Positions 18,601 to 29,179 of a stretch of 64,000 bases of DNA are shown here, in pieces. Both the position numbers and the translations under genes were made by a program. The stretch's first letter is position 1. Every line of letters begins with the position of its first letter. Source of the stretch: Phaeodactylibacter xiamenensis. GTDB taxonomy: Bacteria > Bacteroidota > Bacteroidia > Chitinophagales > Saprospiraceae. The stretch spans positions 62,001-126,000 of the forward strand of contig NZ_JPOS01000084.1 of the NCBI RefSeq assembly GCF_000759025.1, written 5' to 3'. The notes beneath the pieces were generated by a model. That model worked only from the letters and a program-made list of their open reading frames with translations, did not search any database and was not told the origin of the DNA.

Positions 18601-21063
18601 CTGCTGACCATATCCCTTGGTGGCCGCAGGGAACTGCGTGATTGGGAGATTATGAATGTGCCTGCGAAGGGCTACAGTACCGTTACCGATGGGAATGATG
18701 CGCCTTTTTTCGCTATTTACGCCAAGCCCGAAGGAGGGAAAGCCATAACCAAAGGCTTAATGGGCCCCCTCTACGATTCGGAGTACCAACATGCGGAAGG
18801 GCGACCCGTTAACCACCACGGCTTGCCCCGTTTCCGCGAAGCCTCCTTTGAAGCCTCCTACCCCTTCGGCATCGTCAACCTTAAAGACAGCGTTTTTCCC
18901 GCCACGGTCAAAATCGTGGGCTACAATCCCTTCATCCCGGGCGATTCCGATGATTCGGGCATCCCAATGGCCGTTTTTGAAATGGAAGTACACAATCCCA
19001 CCGGACAGGATATGGAAGTGGCCATTGCAGGAAGTATTCGAAACTTTATCGGCAAAGACGGAAGGGAGTACAGTACCGATTGGAAAGGTGATTATATCCC
19101 GACAGGTGCTAAAAGTAATGCCAACACTTACCGGACAGCTGATGGATTTTCAGGTATTTTTATGCATTCCAATGACGTAGACACCCTCCATCCGGCCTGG
19201 GGCACAATGGCCCTGACTACATCCGCACCAATGGATCAGGTCAGCTATCGGACCAGTTCCGCGAAGAATGCCTGGAACCGCGGCATCCTCGACTTTTGGG
19301 ATGATTTCAGTGCTGATGGAATGCTAACGGAAAAAACAGTATCTGCCGACCCCGATCCCATGGCTTCCTTAGCCGTAAAACAGGTAGTGCCAGCCGGGCA
19401 AACCAGGGTCTTCCGTTTTTACCTCACCTGGCACTTCCCCAACCGGCAGTCCTGGGGCAGCTGGAGCGAGGTGCAGCCCGTGGTCAGGGTCGGGAATTAC
19501 TACACCACGCAGTACGCGGACGCCTGGGCGGTTATCAAACAAACCCTGCCCCGACTGCCACAGCTCACCAACAAAACCCTTGCTTTTGTGGAGGCGCTGA
19601 TCGCAAGCGATTATAGCGAAACGGTGAAGGAAGCTGCTCTATTTAACCTAAGTACCCTGCGCTCGCAAACGGTCTTCCGGACTGAAGATGGGAAAATGTT
19701 TGGCTGGGAAGGGGTATTCGACCGCTTTGGTTCCTGCTTCGGTTCCTGCACCCACGTTTGGAATTATGAACAGGCCACTGCCTTTACTTTTGCAGATCTG
19801 GCACGCAGCATGCGGGAAGTGGAGTTTGGGCATGCCACGCGTGAAGACGGCTTCATGAGCTTTCGGGTGAATTTATCCCTTGACAGTGCCCACCTCTACC
19901 GCAAAGCCGCTGCCGACGGGCAAATGGGTACGATTATGAAGTTTTACCGGGAATGGCAACTCTCCGGAGATGACGCCTTCCTCAAAAGGCACTGGTCACA
20001 GGTGAAGTCTGCCTTTACCTTTGCCTGGATAAAAGGAGGTTGGGACGGCGATCAGGATGGTGTGATGGAAGGCGTGCAGCATAACACCATGGATGTGGAG
20101 TACTTCGGCCCCAATCCGCAGATGCAGTTCTGGTACCTCGGTGCGCTCAAAGCCATGCAGGAGATGGCGGATTACCTGGGTGAAAAAGACTTAGCGAAAA
20201 AGTGCCAAACGCTTTTCGAATACGGCAGCCAATGGACGGACGAAAATCTGTTCAACGGAGAATATTATATCCACCGGCTACAAGTTCCGAAATCACTCGA
20301 TGACATCGCCAAAGGGTTAATGGGCGGCATGGGCAGTGAAGATCTGGAACACCCAAAGTACCAACTGGAAGAAGGCTGTCTGATTGACCAACTCGTGAGG
20401 CAGTATATGGCACATGTGGTGGGGCTGGGCTATCTCGGAAAGCCCGAAAACATACGCAAAACCCTGCAAAGTATCCTGCACTACAATCAGCGGGAAACCC
20501 TGTTCGAACATTTCAACAATATGCGGTCCTACGCTATGGGCGATGAGAACGCCCTGCTGATGGTGAGTTACCCCAAAGGTGGCCGCCCTGAAGTGCCCTT
20601 CCCTTACTGGTCAGAAGTGATGACCGGCTTTGAGTACACGACCGCTATTGGCATGCTTTACGAAGGAATGGAAGCCGAAGGGCTGGAGGTAATCCGGAAT
20701 ATAAGAAGCCGCTACGACGGCAGCAAACGCAACCCCTTTGATGAGGCAGAATGCGGACACCACTACGCGCGGGCAATGGCTTCCTGGGCAGGTATTTTGG
20801 CACAGAGTGGTTTTCAGTTCTCAGCGGTGGATCAGTCGATGCAGTTCCATCCCAAGGCCGGTAAGTGGTTTTGGTCGAACGGGTCTGCCTGGGGCACTTG
20901 CCTTATTTCAAATGAGCATGGGAACTGGGTGGTAGACCTGAAAGTATTGCATGGGGAGGCCAGCTTGAAGTCCTTTCAGTTAGGAGAAGGGTTAAAGAAA
21001 CGCTTTAAGGAGGTTCAAACCGTTGGTGAGGGTAATAGATTGACTTTTGAAATAAATCCATGA
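18601..21063 (+). pseudogene. GH116 family glycosidase, 5'-truncated
   Basis: About 820 residues of a GH116 (GBA2-like beta-glucosidase/xylosidase) protein. Homology already runs in frame from 18607, upstream of any ATG: ISLGGRRELRDWEIMNVPAKGY, which in intact relatives follows a signal peptide and a short glycine-rich start. The N-terminal beta-sandwich and the alpha/alpha-barrel (SCTHVWNYEQATAF, NTMDVEYFGPNPQMQF, PFDEAECGHHYARAMASW) are complete to a normal end. The first ATG, 18652, would give an 803-residue product without a signal peptide. An upstream in-frame stop at 18538-18540 excludes a longer start. It may still be folded if translated, but export seems lost. Confidence 0.85.
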
Positions 21064-21105
21064 AACAGTTGAACGGTCTGCTGATCAAAAACCCATCAGA
21101 AAAAA

Positions 21106-21219
21106 TGCGAACTCCAGGTAGAAGGCTTGCTCTTAAACAACCTCACCTTCAGCATCAAAGAAGATCCCAGGCCCCTATTATTCTTAGTCATACCGGTACA
21201 TTACAGATTGGATCAGTAA
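21106..21219 (+). pseudogene. Possible 3' tail of a lost gene
   Basis: Between the GH116 stop and the next lipoprotein gene a 38-codon open frame reads CELQVEGLLLNNLTFSIKED and then a stop. It has protein-like hydrophobic patterning but no start codon or RBS. It resembles the other short 3' remnants in this island; its identity is unknown and it could be chance. Confidence 0.25.
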
Positions 21220-21264
21220 CCAACCTCGGAGAGACAGGAAAAACTATTGTGACCAAATAATGGA

Positions 21265-23313
21265 ATGAATATGACCTACCGGATAACAACACTGCTCCTT
21301 TTTTTATTCCTACTTAATTCCTGCACGGAGGAGGCTAAGAAATCTAGTCCACTGCCTCAACTCAGCGGCATCTACCCCCACCTCGCCTACTACAACAACG
21401 AAGGCGAATGCGGCACCGGAGCAGTTGTCCCCTGGGCCGACCGGCTATGGGTCATCACCTACGGGCCTCATCTGCCCAATGGCTCATCGGACCAGCTTTA
21501 CGAAATTACGCCCGACCTGGAGCAGATCGTTCGCAAAGAAAGCATCGGTGGTACCCCCGCCAACCGTATGATCCATCCCGAAAGCCAGCAGCTGTTCATC
21601 GGGCCCTATGCGATTGACCAGCAAGGACAGGTCAGGACGATTCCTTACCCACAAATGCCGGGAAGGCATACCGGCAATGCGCGCCACCTGGAGCAGCCGG
21701 AAGATAAAATCTACTACGGTACTATGGAGGAAGGGTTCTACGAAGTCGATGTCCACTCCCTGGAGGTGAAAGAACTCTACGAAGATGCGAATGGGCTGAA
21801 AGGCGACCAATACAGCACTTTACTGCCCGGTGCCCACGGCAAAGGACTGTACTCCGGACAAGGCGTCCTGGTCTACTCCAATAACGGGGAGCCCTCAGAA
21901 GAGGCGCTGAAGCAGTTTGACATTCCCTCCGGCGTCCTCGCGGAGTGGAATGGCAAAGACTGGAAAACCGTTAGAAGAGCCCAATTTGTGGAAGTGACCG
22001 GTCCGGGTGGCATTAATGGCAATGAAAATCCTGAGACTGATCCTATTTGGGCTACCGGATGGGACCACAAGTCTGTCCTCCTCGGTACACGCGATGCTAA
22101 AACCGGGTGGAGCTTCTACCGCCTGCCCAAAGCCAGCCACAGCTACGATGGCGCGCACGGCTGGAATACCGAATGGCCCCGGATACGCGATGTGGGCACT
22201 GAAGGGCAGCCCGACTACCTGATGACTATGCACGGGATGTTCTGGCGCTTTCCGAAGACCTTCACGGCTGGTAACAGTGCAGGAGTACGACCGCGTTCGG
22301 CTTACCTGAAAGTCATCGGCGATTTTGCCCGCTGGAAAGACCAACTGGTTTTTGGGTGCGATGATTCGGCCAAAAAAGAGTTTCTCAATAAACGAAAAGT
22401 AAAGGGTGGCATTGAAGGCCCCGGGCAATCCAATGTGCTCGGCGGATTGCTCTACGGGCTGGGCGACAACAGCAGGAGCCTGGGCGTGGCCGCCACCAAC
22501 TTTTCAGGCACGCAGGCTGATGATTACCGCTACTACGAACTCAACGAAAAGCTGGAGCTGCAACCTAAAGAAGATCCGAAGACGCTGGACTTTATCACCG
22601 GGCAATTTGCCATCCCCAAAAATGTCGTTATGGTGGAGGAAAGCTCCGTTTTGGTGGTCGACGATTCCGGAAGGCGATGGCAGTTCCCACTCGGAGACCC
22701 CAAATTTTCTGAATTAACGAATGCGGGAGTCTTAAGGATCGCCCGGGAGGTTGCCACCGAACGTGACCTGCTCAACCTCCACGGCACTTTCTACGAACTT
22801 CCGGCTGAAAACGCCGATGGCTTTGCCAAGGTACGGCCAGTGGCATCCCATAACTTCCGCATCCACGATTACGCCAGCTACCGGGGCTTACTGGTCATGA
22901 CAGGAATTGACCCGGCAGCCGGGAAAGGCAATGAGCATATGATCGTCTCGGGTGATGAGCAAGCCGCTGTTTGGGCCGGCGCCATTGACGACCTTTGGCA
23001 ACTGGGCAAGCCCACGGGGCAGGGCGGTCCCTGGAAAAACACCGAAGTTGAGGCTGGAGTCCCATCCGACCCCTACCTCATCGGTTTTTACGACCGCCGC
23101 AGCCTTGAGCTTTCGCATCAATCGGCTGAGCCTGTTACCTTTACCATTGAAGTGGAGCCCATTGGCCATGGTCCCTGGATGGAATATCAGCGCGTCACGG
23201 TAGCACCCGGCGAAACGTACACCCATGAGTTCCCCGATGAGTTCCAAGCTAGATGGATTCGGTTTATGGCGGATCAAAATACTTCAGTCTCAGCATTTTT
23301 AGAGTATAAATAG
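21265..23313 (+). CDS. Lipoprotein of unrecognised family, beta-propeller-like
   Basis: 682 residues. A signal peptide ends in lipobox LLNSC (Cys at 20), so it is an outer-membrane or surface lipoprotein. The body has repeated short beta-rich segments with pairs such as DRLWVITYGPH, DKIYYGTMEEGFYEVD and GKGLYSGQGVLVYSN, suggestive of a beta-propeller, and ends in a jelly-roll-like stretch (TFIEVEPIGHGPWMEY-like region to the end). No catalytic motif is recognised. It is intact while its neighbours are broken, and it lies between GH116 and GH105 genes, so a glycan-binding or lyase/hydrolase role on the same substrate is plausible but unproven. An alternative start is the Met at 21271. Confidence 0.7.
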   Translation: MNMTYRITTLLLFLFLLNSCTEEAKKSSPLPQLSGIYPHLAYYNNEGECGTGAVVPWADRLWVITYGPHLPNGSSDQLYEITPDLEQIVRKESIGGTPANRMIHPESQQLFIGPYAIDQQGQVRTIPYPQMPGRHTGNARHLEQPEDKIYYGTMEEGFYEVDVHSLEVKELYEDANGLKGDQYSTLLPGAHGKGLYSGQGVLVYSNNGEPSEEALKQFDIPSGVLAEWNGKDWKTVRRAQFVEVTGPGGINGNENPETDPIWATGWDHKSVLLGTRDAKTGWSFYRLPKASHSYDGAHGWNTEWPRIRDVGTEGQPDYLMTMHGMFWRFPKTFTAGNSAGVRPRSAYLKVIGDFARWKDQLVFGCDDSAKKEFLNKRKVKGGIEGPGQSNVLGGLLYGLGDNSRSLGVAATNFSGTQADDYRYYELNEKLELQPKEDPKTLDFITGQFAIPKNVVMVEESSVLVVDDSGRRWQFPLGDPKFSELTNAGVLRIAREVATERDLLNLHGTFYELPAENADGFAKVRPVASHNFRIHDYASYRGLLVMTGIDPAAGKGNEHMIVSGDEQAAVWAGAIDDLWQLGKPTGQGGPWKNTEVEAGVPSDPYLIGFYDRRSLELSHQSAEPVTFTIEVEPIGHGPWMEYQRVTVAPGETYTHEFPDEFQARWIRFMADQNTSVSAFLEYK

Positions 23314-23352
23314 AAACACAAGAGCACTTTCCAATTTGATGAAACATTACTT

Positions 23353-23799
23353 ATGAAAGACAAAACTTACCTATTCCATCTTTTTTTCCTCCTTTTCTCT
23401 CCCCCTCTGCTGGCCCAAAATTCTTTCGATGTGAAACACATCAAAGGCACTATGGAAAAAGCCACATTCTGGCAGCTGGAAAATCCAAAAAACAAGGATT
23501 ACGACTGGACCAATGGCGCGTTCTACGCCGGCATATTTGCCGCTTATGAGACGACCCGGAACGAGGCTATTTTCCAGGCGCTGCTGGATATGGGCCAACG
23601 CGTCGACTGGCGCCCGGGGCTGAGGCTTACCCACGCTGATGACCACGCCATTTGCCAGACTTACATTGATGTGGCCCGGGTGCTGGAGGAAAGAGGCGAA
23701 AACACCTGGCGCATCATGAACCACACCCGGGTGGTCCTCGAAGACTTCATTGAATTTGAATATGCACAGCGGGAGCGGCGGGACTCCATCACCTGGTGA
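23353..23799 (+). pseudogene. GH105 unsaturated uronyl hydrolase, 5' third only
   Basis: 148 residues: signal peptide (1-21) and the start of the alpha/alpha-barrel of GH88/GH105 enzymes (DWTNGAFYAGIFAAYETT, LTHADDHAICQTYID). It ends in RDSITW and a stop, exactly where intact relatives continue with the conserved W-W-C-D-A motif; the catalytic and sugar-binding remainder (about 250 residues) is absent. GH105 enzymes remove unsaturated uronic acid after lyase action on pectin or ulvan, so the remnant indicates the former substrate class. Directly after it, 23814-23870 reads CPSFEEPFWENLSTFYQT and a stop, which looks like the tail of another lost gene joined at the deletion. Confidence 0.82.
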
Positions 23800-23885
23800 G
23801 AGTAACGGCTCATTGTCCGTCTTTTGAAGAGCCGTTTTGGGAAAATCTAAGTACCTTTTACCAAACATAGCAAAACTACTCAGGC

Positions 23886-25014
23886 ATGAAACAAAGATCT
23901 CACCTATGGCTCCTGGTATTTGCAGGGCTCGTCCTGGTCGCCTGCAATCAGGAAAACTCTACCAACGCATCAGAGACGCCACCCAACATCGTTTTTATCC
24001 TCGCCGACGATTTTGGCTGGAAAGACGCTAGTTACAATGGCTCTGAATACTATGAAACGCCAAATATTGACCGGATTGCGAAGAAAGGATTCAAGTTTAC
24101 CAATGGCTATGCTACCTGTCAGGTCTGCAGCCCTTCCCGGGCCAGTATCATGACGGGGAAGTTTCCGGCACGGCATGGCATTACTGATTATATAGGAGCG
24201 TGGTCAGATACGATATGGAGGGGCGCCGGGCGTTTTACTGCTCTTTTGCCGGCCAAGTATGATCAGGCGCTAAATTCGGCAGATACGACCCTTGCAGAGG
24301 TATTGCAAACGGCAGGCTATCGTACTTTCTTCGCTGGCAAATGGCACCTGGGCAGCAAGGGTTCATGGCCGGAAGACCACGGTTTCGACATCAACAAAGG
24401 CGGCTGGGAAAAAGGCTCGCCCATCGGCGGGTACTTTTCGCCCTGGACCAATCCTAACCTTGACAACCAAAAGGATGGTGAAAATCTCTCCATACGCCTC
24501 GCAGACGAGACTGTTGCCTTCATGAGCAGCCATCATCCCGATACTACCGGGTAAGCCTTTCTTCGCTTTTCTGTCCTTTTACGCCGTCCACTCCCCTATT
24601 CAAACTACACAGGAAAGGTGGGCAAAATACCGGACAAAAGCCGAGGAGCAGGGCATCAAACCAAACGGCTATAAAACGGGCCACTTCCTGCCCATCCGGC
24701 AAGTGCAGGACAACCCCATCTACGCCGGGCTGGTGGCAACCATGGATGAAGCGGTTGGAAAAGTGCTAACAGGACTGGTGATGAAGCATCCTGAAATTGC
24801 AGAACGCCTGCACAAAGAGTTGTTTGATTACTTAAACAGCGTAGGCGCACTGTTCCCCAGAAAAGACCCGCTATACGATGCCCAAAATGAGCAAGCTTAC
24901 CTGCAAAGTATCGAAAACGAGCTCCTGCCCCGTTTGGAGGAGGAACGGCTGCAAATCCTTTCCCCGGATTTTGACGGTGGGAATTGGTGGGGAAGTCAGG
25001 TGGTAGAGGACTAG
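23886..25014 (+). pseudogene. Type I sulfatase with a frameshift and a large internal deletion
   Basis: The N-terminal part is well formed: lipobox VLVAC (Cys 20), metal-binding ADDFGW, formylglycine motif C81-S-P-S-R, and FFAGKWHLGSKG. The frame breaks at about 24551 (DTTG then stop), where a one-base shift restores KPFFAFLSFYAVHSPIQTT. This second frame runs to MDEAVGKVL at about 24770 and then passes, still in frame, into the normal C-terminal tail (KHPEIAERLHKELFDYLNS to the stop at 25014). About 200 residues between these blocks, with the second set of metal ligands, are missing. It is certainly inactive. Confidence 0.88.
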
Positions 25015-25154
25015 TTTATAGTGTTTCTTGAGATGTACAGACAAAGTCGTACCCCCCGGTTGAGCAGAAAGTACAACTATGCTGGGTTTGAGTTTTTGGA
25101 AGAACGGCAATTTGAGGATTCCCTTTGTTTCGTTTATGAATTGAAGAGGGCAGC

Positions 25155-25323
25155 CTAGTGGTCTGTCAAGTGTTAATTTATGGGTTGAGTGGGAGCGAAT
25201 TTTGAGACTAATCGAGGCGGATGTTCCCGCGCATAGCAGCGCTACGTAAGGGGTTGTCCAACGAAGAGTAGCCTCAAAAGTCGCCGCAGGCAACCCCTAG
25301 TTTTAGCCTTGACAGACCACTAG
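25155..25323. mobile_element. MITE copy 1 (161 bp plus CTAG at both ends)
   Basis: A short non-autonomous element bounded by CTAGTGGTCTGTCAAG and its exact inverse CTTGACAGACCACTAG. A second copy at 52510-52678 is the reverse complement with only three differences in 169 positions. It encodes no transposase; the open frame inside it is chance. CTAG at both ends fits a 4-bp target duplication as made by some IS5-group transposases; if only TA is duplicated, an IS630/Tc1-type source is equally possible. It lies in non-coding sequence after the broken sulfatase. The stretch 25015-25154 before it has a protein-like frame (RLSRKYNYAGFEFLEERQFE) of unknown origin. Confidence 0.88.
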
Positions 25324-25443
25324 CATGGCAGGCATTACAAGGGAGGCTAAAAAAGGTCACTCTGAGGTAAACTGTGTTCATCAAACCTGATCCACCGGGT
25401 CAACTAAAGATGTAACGAATTATACCTTAGAAAAAATTACAAT

Positions 25444-27635
25444 ATGCCAACGTGTAATGGACAGTGCCCCCATACTTTCCCCGGATCCCACTTATTCCTT
25501 TTCATTGCCCTGCTGCTTACAACGGTTTTCAATCAGGCAGGGGCTCAAAATGGTGCTTTCCGCATTACCGATTACAGCGCAGTGGGCGATGGCATAACTT
25601 TGACCACTCTGGCCATTCAATCTGCCATTGATGCAGCTGCAGAAGCCGGGGGCGGAAGGGTGATCGTACCACCTGGCAAATACCTCACTGGCGGGATAGA
25701 ACTGCGCGACAATATCATCTTCGAACTCCAGGGTGGTGCCACCCTCCTTGGCACCGACCAACTCGATGCCTACGCCACCCACGAAGGGACTGATCAACAT
25801 GGGAAGGTCATACAGCGGAGGCACCTCATTTCCGTCACTGGAGTAAAAAACGTGCTCATCGAAGACAAAGGCACCATCAATGGACAGGGGAAGTTCTATT
25901 GGGAAACCCCGGCCGCTCCACCACCTCAGTGGATCAAAGCCAAAACGCCCCGCCCCAATGCCCTGCTGGAGGTCGCCGATTCTGAAAATATTACCATTCG
26001 CGATATTACCCTGACCAATTCGCCCAACTGGACCTGCCATATTATGCACAGTCAGGACGTGGTGGTGGACGGCATACGGATCATCAATGACCTTTTTGCC
26101 CCTAATGCCGATGGGATCGACATTACCGGCAGTCAGAGGGTGCGGGTCACCAACTGTGACATTACCACCTGCGATGATGCAATTGTATTGAAAACCTGGA
26201 AAGACGGGCAGCCCTGCGAGGACGTGACCGTAACCAACTGCACCCTGGAAACGCTCTGCGCAGCATTGAAGCTCGGCACCGAATCCTACGCCGACTATCG
26301 CCGGATCACCTTCAGCAACTGCGCTGTACGGACCGCTTCCCGACTATTTGCTATTTACGTACGGGACGGAGGCACGGTGGAAGATGTGCTGGTTAGCAAT
26401 ATCACCGGGAGTACCAAAGCTCCACTGGTGCTGAACCGCCCCATTCAGCTGATGATCGCCAAAAGAACGCCCGAATCTCCAGTGGGGCGCATCCGTAACG
26501 TCAGCATTAATCAGGTGAGCTGCGAAACCGATGGCCGCATCCTGCTTACCTCCATTGAACCAGACCGCATTTCTGATGTCCGCATCCGGAACCTGCACCT
26601 TCGCTATCCATTTGTGGAAGACCCTACAGCGGCAGGCTCAGATATAAAAAGCGCCCAATTTCCAACTACTTTGCCGGAAGTGCTCACTGCCAAAGCCACG
26701 ATCGTAGCTAAAAATATACGCCACGATCTGGATGAGATGAAAGGCCTCGGCACCGATATTGTATGCATTGGCATCACCGAAAGTGATATCAAATACAATG
26801 AAGGCAATATCCGCTTCATTATCGAAGAAGCTCATCAACGGGACATGCAGGTCTTTGCCGTACCTTCGCGCATGGCAGGCATTACCGCCGGGCAGCCGAT
26901 CGAACCGCCGCTCTTTGGTTATCATCATCCGGAAACAGCGGTGCTCAGGAAAGACGGCACCCCCGTTGTGCGCAAAACGCATGGCATACTCAGCAGCTTT
27001 TACCACCCGGAAGTCAAAAACTACTTCATCGAAACCACCTCAAAGATGCTGGAACAGTTTGACTTGGACGGCATCATCTGGGATGAGCCCAAATCCACCT
27101 GGTGGGAATGGCAGGATTTTTCCGAACTGGCACTTAAGGACAACCCGGAAGGCGCGACTACGTCAAATACATGGAGGACTTTGCGGACTTCTTTTCTGAT
27201 ATCAATGCTGAACTAAAGGCGCAGCAACCCGACCTCACCATCGTCCACTTCGATGAGGCCTGCCGGGACGATACTGTTGTCAACGTTTCGGCGACCATCC
27301 GCCACCTCGACTACTTCGGCACCGATGGCAAACCCTACCCCCTCACCAAGACCGAAAACATCACTAACCGGGACACCAAAGTACTACCTGAATACGGGGA
27401 GCGCTACCTCAAAGCAGGGCGGGAAAATGACCTTAAAACCATGATGCTGGCAGAAAATCAGCGCATGAGCCAAGCCGAAGTCGACAAAATGGACGCTGCA
27501 CTGCCCGACATCCTGAATATGGACGTAGACCTGTTGCTCTACTATTACTACGGGTTCTACGATGAGGCGCCAGAGTACAAAATGGACGTCATCCGGAAAC
27601 ACATCCCGAAGTTCAAAAACCAAAATATTCAGTAA
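25444..27635 (+). pseudogene. GH28 polygalacturonase fused to a TIM-barrel glycosidase-like protein, frameshifted
   Basis: Residues about 1-425 are a nearly complete GH28 enzyme: signal peptide, GITLTTLAIQSAIDAAAEAGGG, NSPNWTCHIM, and the catalytic NADGIDI and CDDAIVLK motifs. Near 26720 (VAKNIRHDLDEMKGLGTD) the sequence changes into a different protein with IIWDEPKSTWWEWQDF, typical of a TIM-barrel carbohydrate-active fold with an acidic active site; its N-terminal part is missing. At 27154-27156 the frame shifts (EGA then DYVKYMEDF) and the second protein continues to its stop at 27635. The GH28 half could fold, though its last coils are lost. The family of the C-terminal half is not recognised. 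Confidence 0.8.
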
Positions 27636-27653
27636 AGCGAAGTTCTGCCAAAG

Positions 27654-29147
27654 ATGATGCATAAAGCTGTAAAACGCTATTTTTCCTGCCTTTTCGGTAT
27701 CGGGTTAAGCCTGATACTGAGTCTTTGCACGGCCACCGTTCACGGCCAAGTCGTCACCGATGAGTCCATTAGCAAAGCGTGGCTGCGGGAACACCTCCAA
27801 CCTCAGACGCCAAGACTCATTTTCGATATTGAAACGGAGCAGTTGCTCGCTGAAAAGCTGACAACCGATGCCCACATTCAGCAAATCTACCAACACATCA
27901 AAGCCTATGCAGATTATTGTCTTCAACTTCCGCCTTTGACTTATCAGAAACGAGGCAGAAGGCTGCTCAGTGTCTCCCGGGAAGCACTTCAGCGCATGCT
28001 CGCACTCGCTATGACTTACCGCATGGAGCAGCAACCGGAATACCTGCACCGGTTGGAAGCCGAACTCCTGACCGTGGCCCACTTCCCTGACTGGAATCCC
28101 AGCCACTTTCTGGATGCCGCCGAGATGGCCACGGCCGTGGGGCTCGCCCTAGACTGGTGCGGAAAAGATATGGCTCCGGATATTCTGAAAGCCTCTAAAA
28201 ATGCGCTGCTCGAAAAAGCCATCAAGCCCGGCATAGGCATCACCTGGGAAAATTGGTGGTGGGTCTCGGAGCACAACTGGAACCTGGTTTGCCACGGTGG
28301 ACTGGCTATAGCAGCGCTGGCTATTTTTGAAGAAGAACCCGACCTGGCTTCCTATACCCTGAACAGAACTGTGGAGCGTTTTCCGCTTGGCCTCCTGCCC
28401 TATCAGCCCGATGGTGCCTACAACGAGGGCCCCGGTTATTGGTTTTACGCCACTAACTACCTGACCCTTACGATTTCCGCTTTTGAATCAGCCGTGGGCA
28501 CCGGGTTCGACTTTTTGGAAGTGCCGGGTGTCGCCCGCAGTGCCGAATTCAGCGAAATGACCGCCGGACCCTCCGGCGATTACTACAATTACTTTGATGC
28601 CAGTACTAAAGGGTACCATAACTTTCAGCATATCGGCCTGCTAAGCTGGTTTGGACAACGGGGAGGATTCCGACCTCCGAAAGAAGCCCTTGAGCAGGCG
28701 ATAGCGGACATCCCGCCACCTGAGCAGCAATCAAAGGGCCGGTTTTCCACCCTATACCTGCTCAATCTGTTACGCCTGTCCGAAGATGCGCCCGAAATCA
28801 AGCGGGAGCCTGTATGGCTGGCCCAGGGCGATGCCCCACTGGTCGTTTTTGCCCCAAGGCAACCCGATGGGCTCTACCTGGCTGCCAAAGGCGGCAGTGC
28901 CAACGACAATCATGCCAATATGGACGCCGGCTCCTTTATTCTGGAGTGGAAACGAACCCGCTTTGCCATTGACCTGGGCAATCAGGACTACTACGAGTTG
29001 GAGCGTACCATTGGGGTGGATGCACTCTGGAACCGGGCACAGAATTCTCCCCGCTGGGACCTGCTGACCAAGAATAACTTCGGGCTGAAGTCCGCATGCA
29101 GTCACAAGCCTTCAAAAAGAAAAAGGGTCGTATCACCGTCAAAGTAA
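27654..29147 (+). CDS. Heparinase II/III-like polysaccharide lyase, 3'-truncated
   Basis: Signal peptide (to about residue 31), then an alpha/alpha toroid with WENWWWVSEHNWNLVCHGG and PDGAYNEGPGYWFYATNY, the Asn/His/Tyr lyase motifs, and the start of the beta-sandwich (GSANDNHANMDAGSFILEW) that carries the second His. Intact relatives continue about 150 residues beyond LLTKNNFG, whereas here the next 20 residues come from another gene: the +1 frame reads VRMQSQAFKKKKGRITVKV to a stop at about 29160, the tail of a lost gene. The active-site residues are present, but loss of half the sandwich makes activity doubtful. Lyases of this group cut uronic-acid glycans. Confidence 0.78.
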   Translation: MMHKAVKRYFSCLFGIGLSLILSLCTATVHGQVVTDESISKAWLREHLQPQTPRLIFDIETEQLLAEKLTTDAHIQQIYQHIKAYADYCLQLPPLTYQKRGRRLLSVSREALQRMLALAMTYRMEQQPEYLHRLEAELLTVAHFPDWNPSHFLDAAEMATAVGLALDWCGKDMAPDILKASKNALLEKAIKPGIGITWENWWWVSEHNWNLVCHGGLAIAALAIFEEEPDLASYTLNRTVERFPLGLLPYQPDGAYNEGPGYWFYATNYLTLTISAFESAVGTGFDFLEVPGVARSAEFSEMTAGPSGDYYNYFDASTKGYHNFQHIGLLSWFGQRGGFRPPKEALEQAIADIPPPEQQSKGRFSTLYLLNLLRLSEDAPEIKREPVWLAQGDAPLVVFAPRQPDGLYLAAKGGSANDNHANMDAGSFILEWKRTRFAIDLGNQDYYELERTIGVDALWNRAQNSPRWDLLTKNNFGLKSACSHKPSKRKRVVSPSK

Positions 29148-29179
29148 CTGGGTTGCCCTGATCAAAACTACTAAAATTC

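Noticed and set aside
24871-25293. Minus-strand open frame of 140 codons through the MITE, with a counterpart at 52540-52728
   Set aside because: Its start lies in the MITE and its sequence is fixed by the element; the two copies share only the element part and diverge at once outside it.
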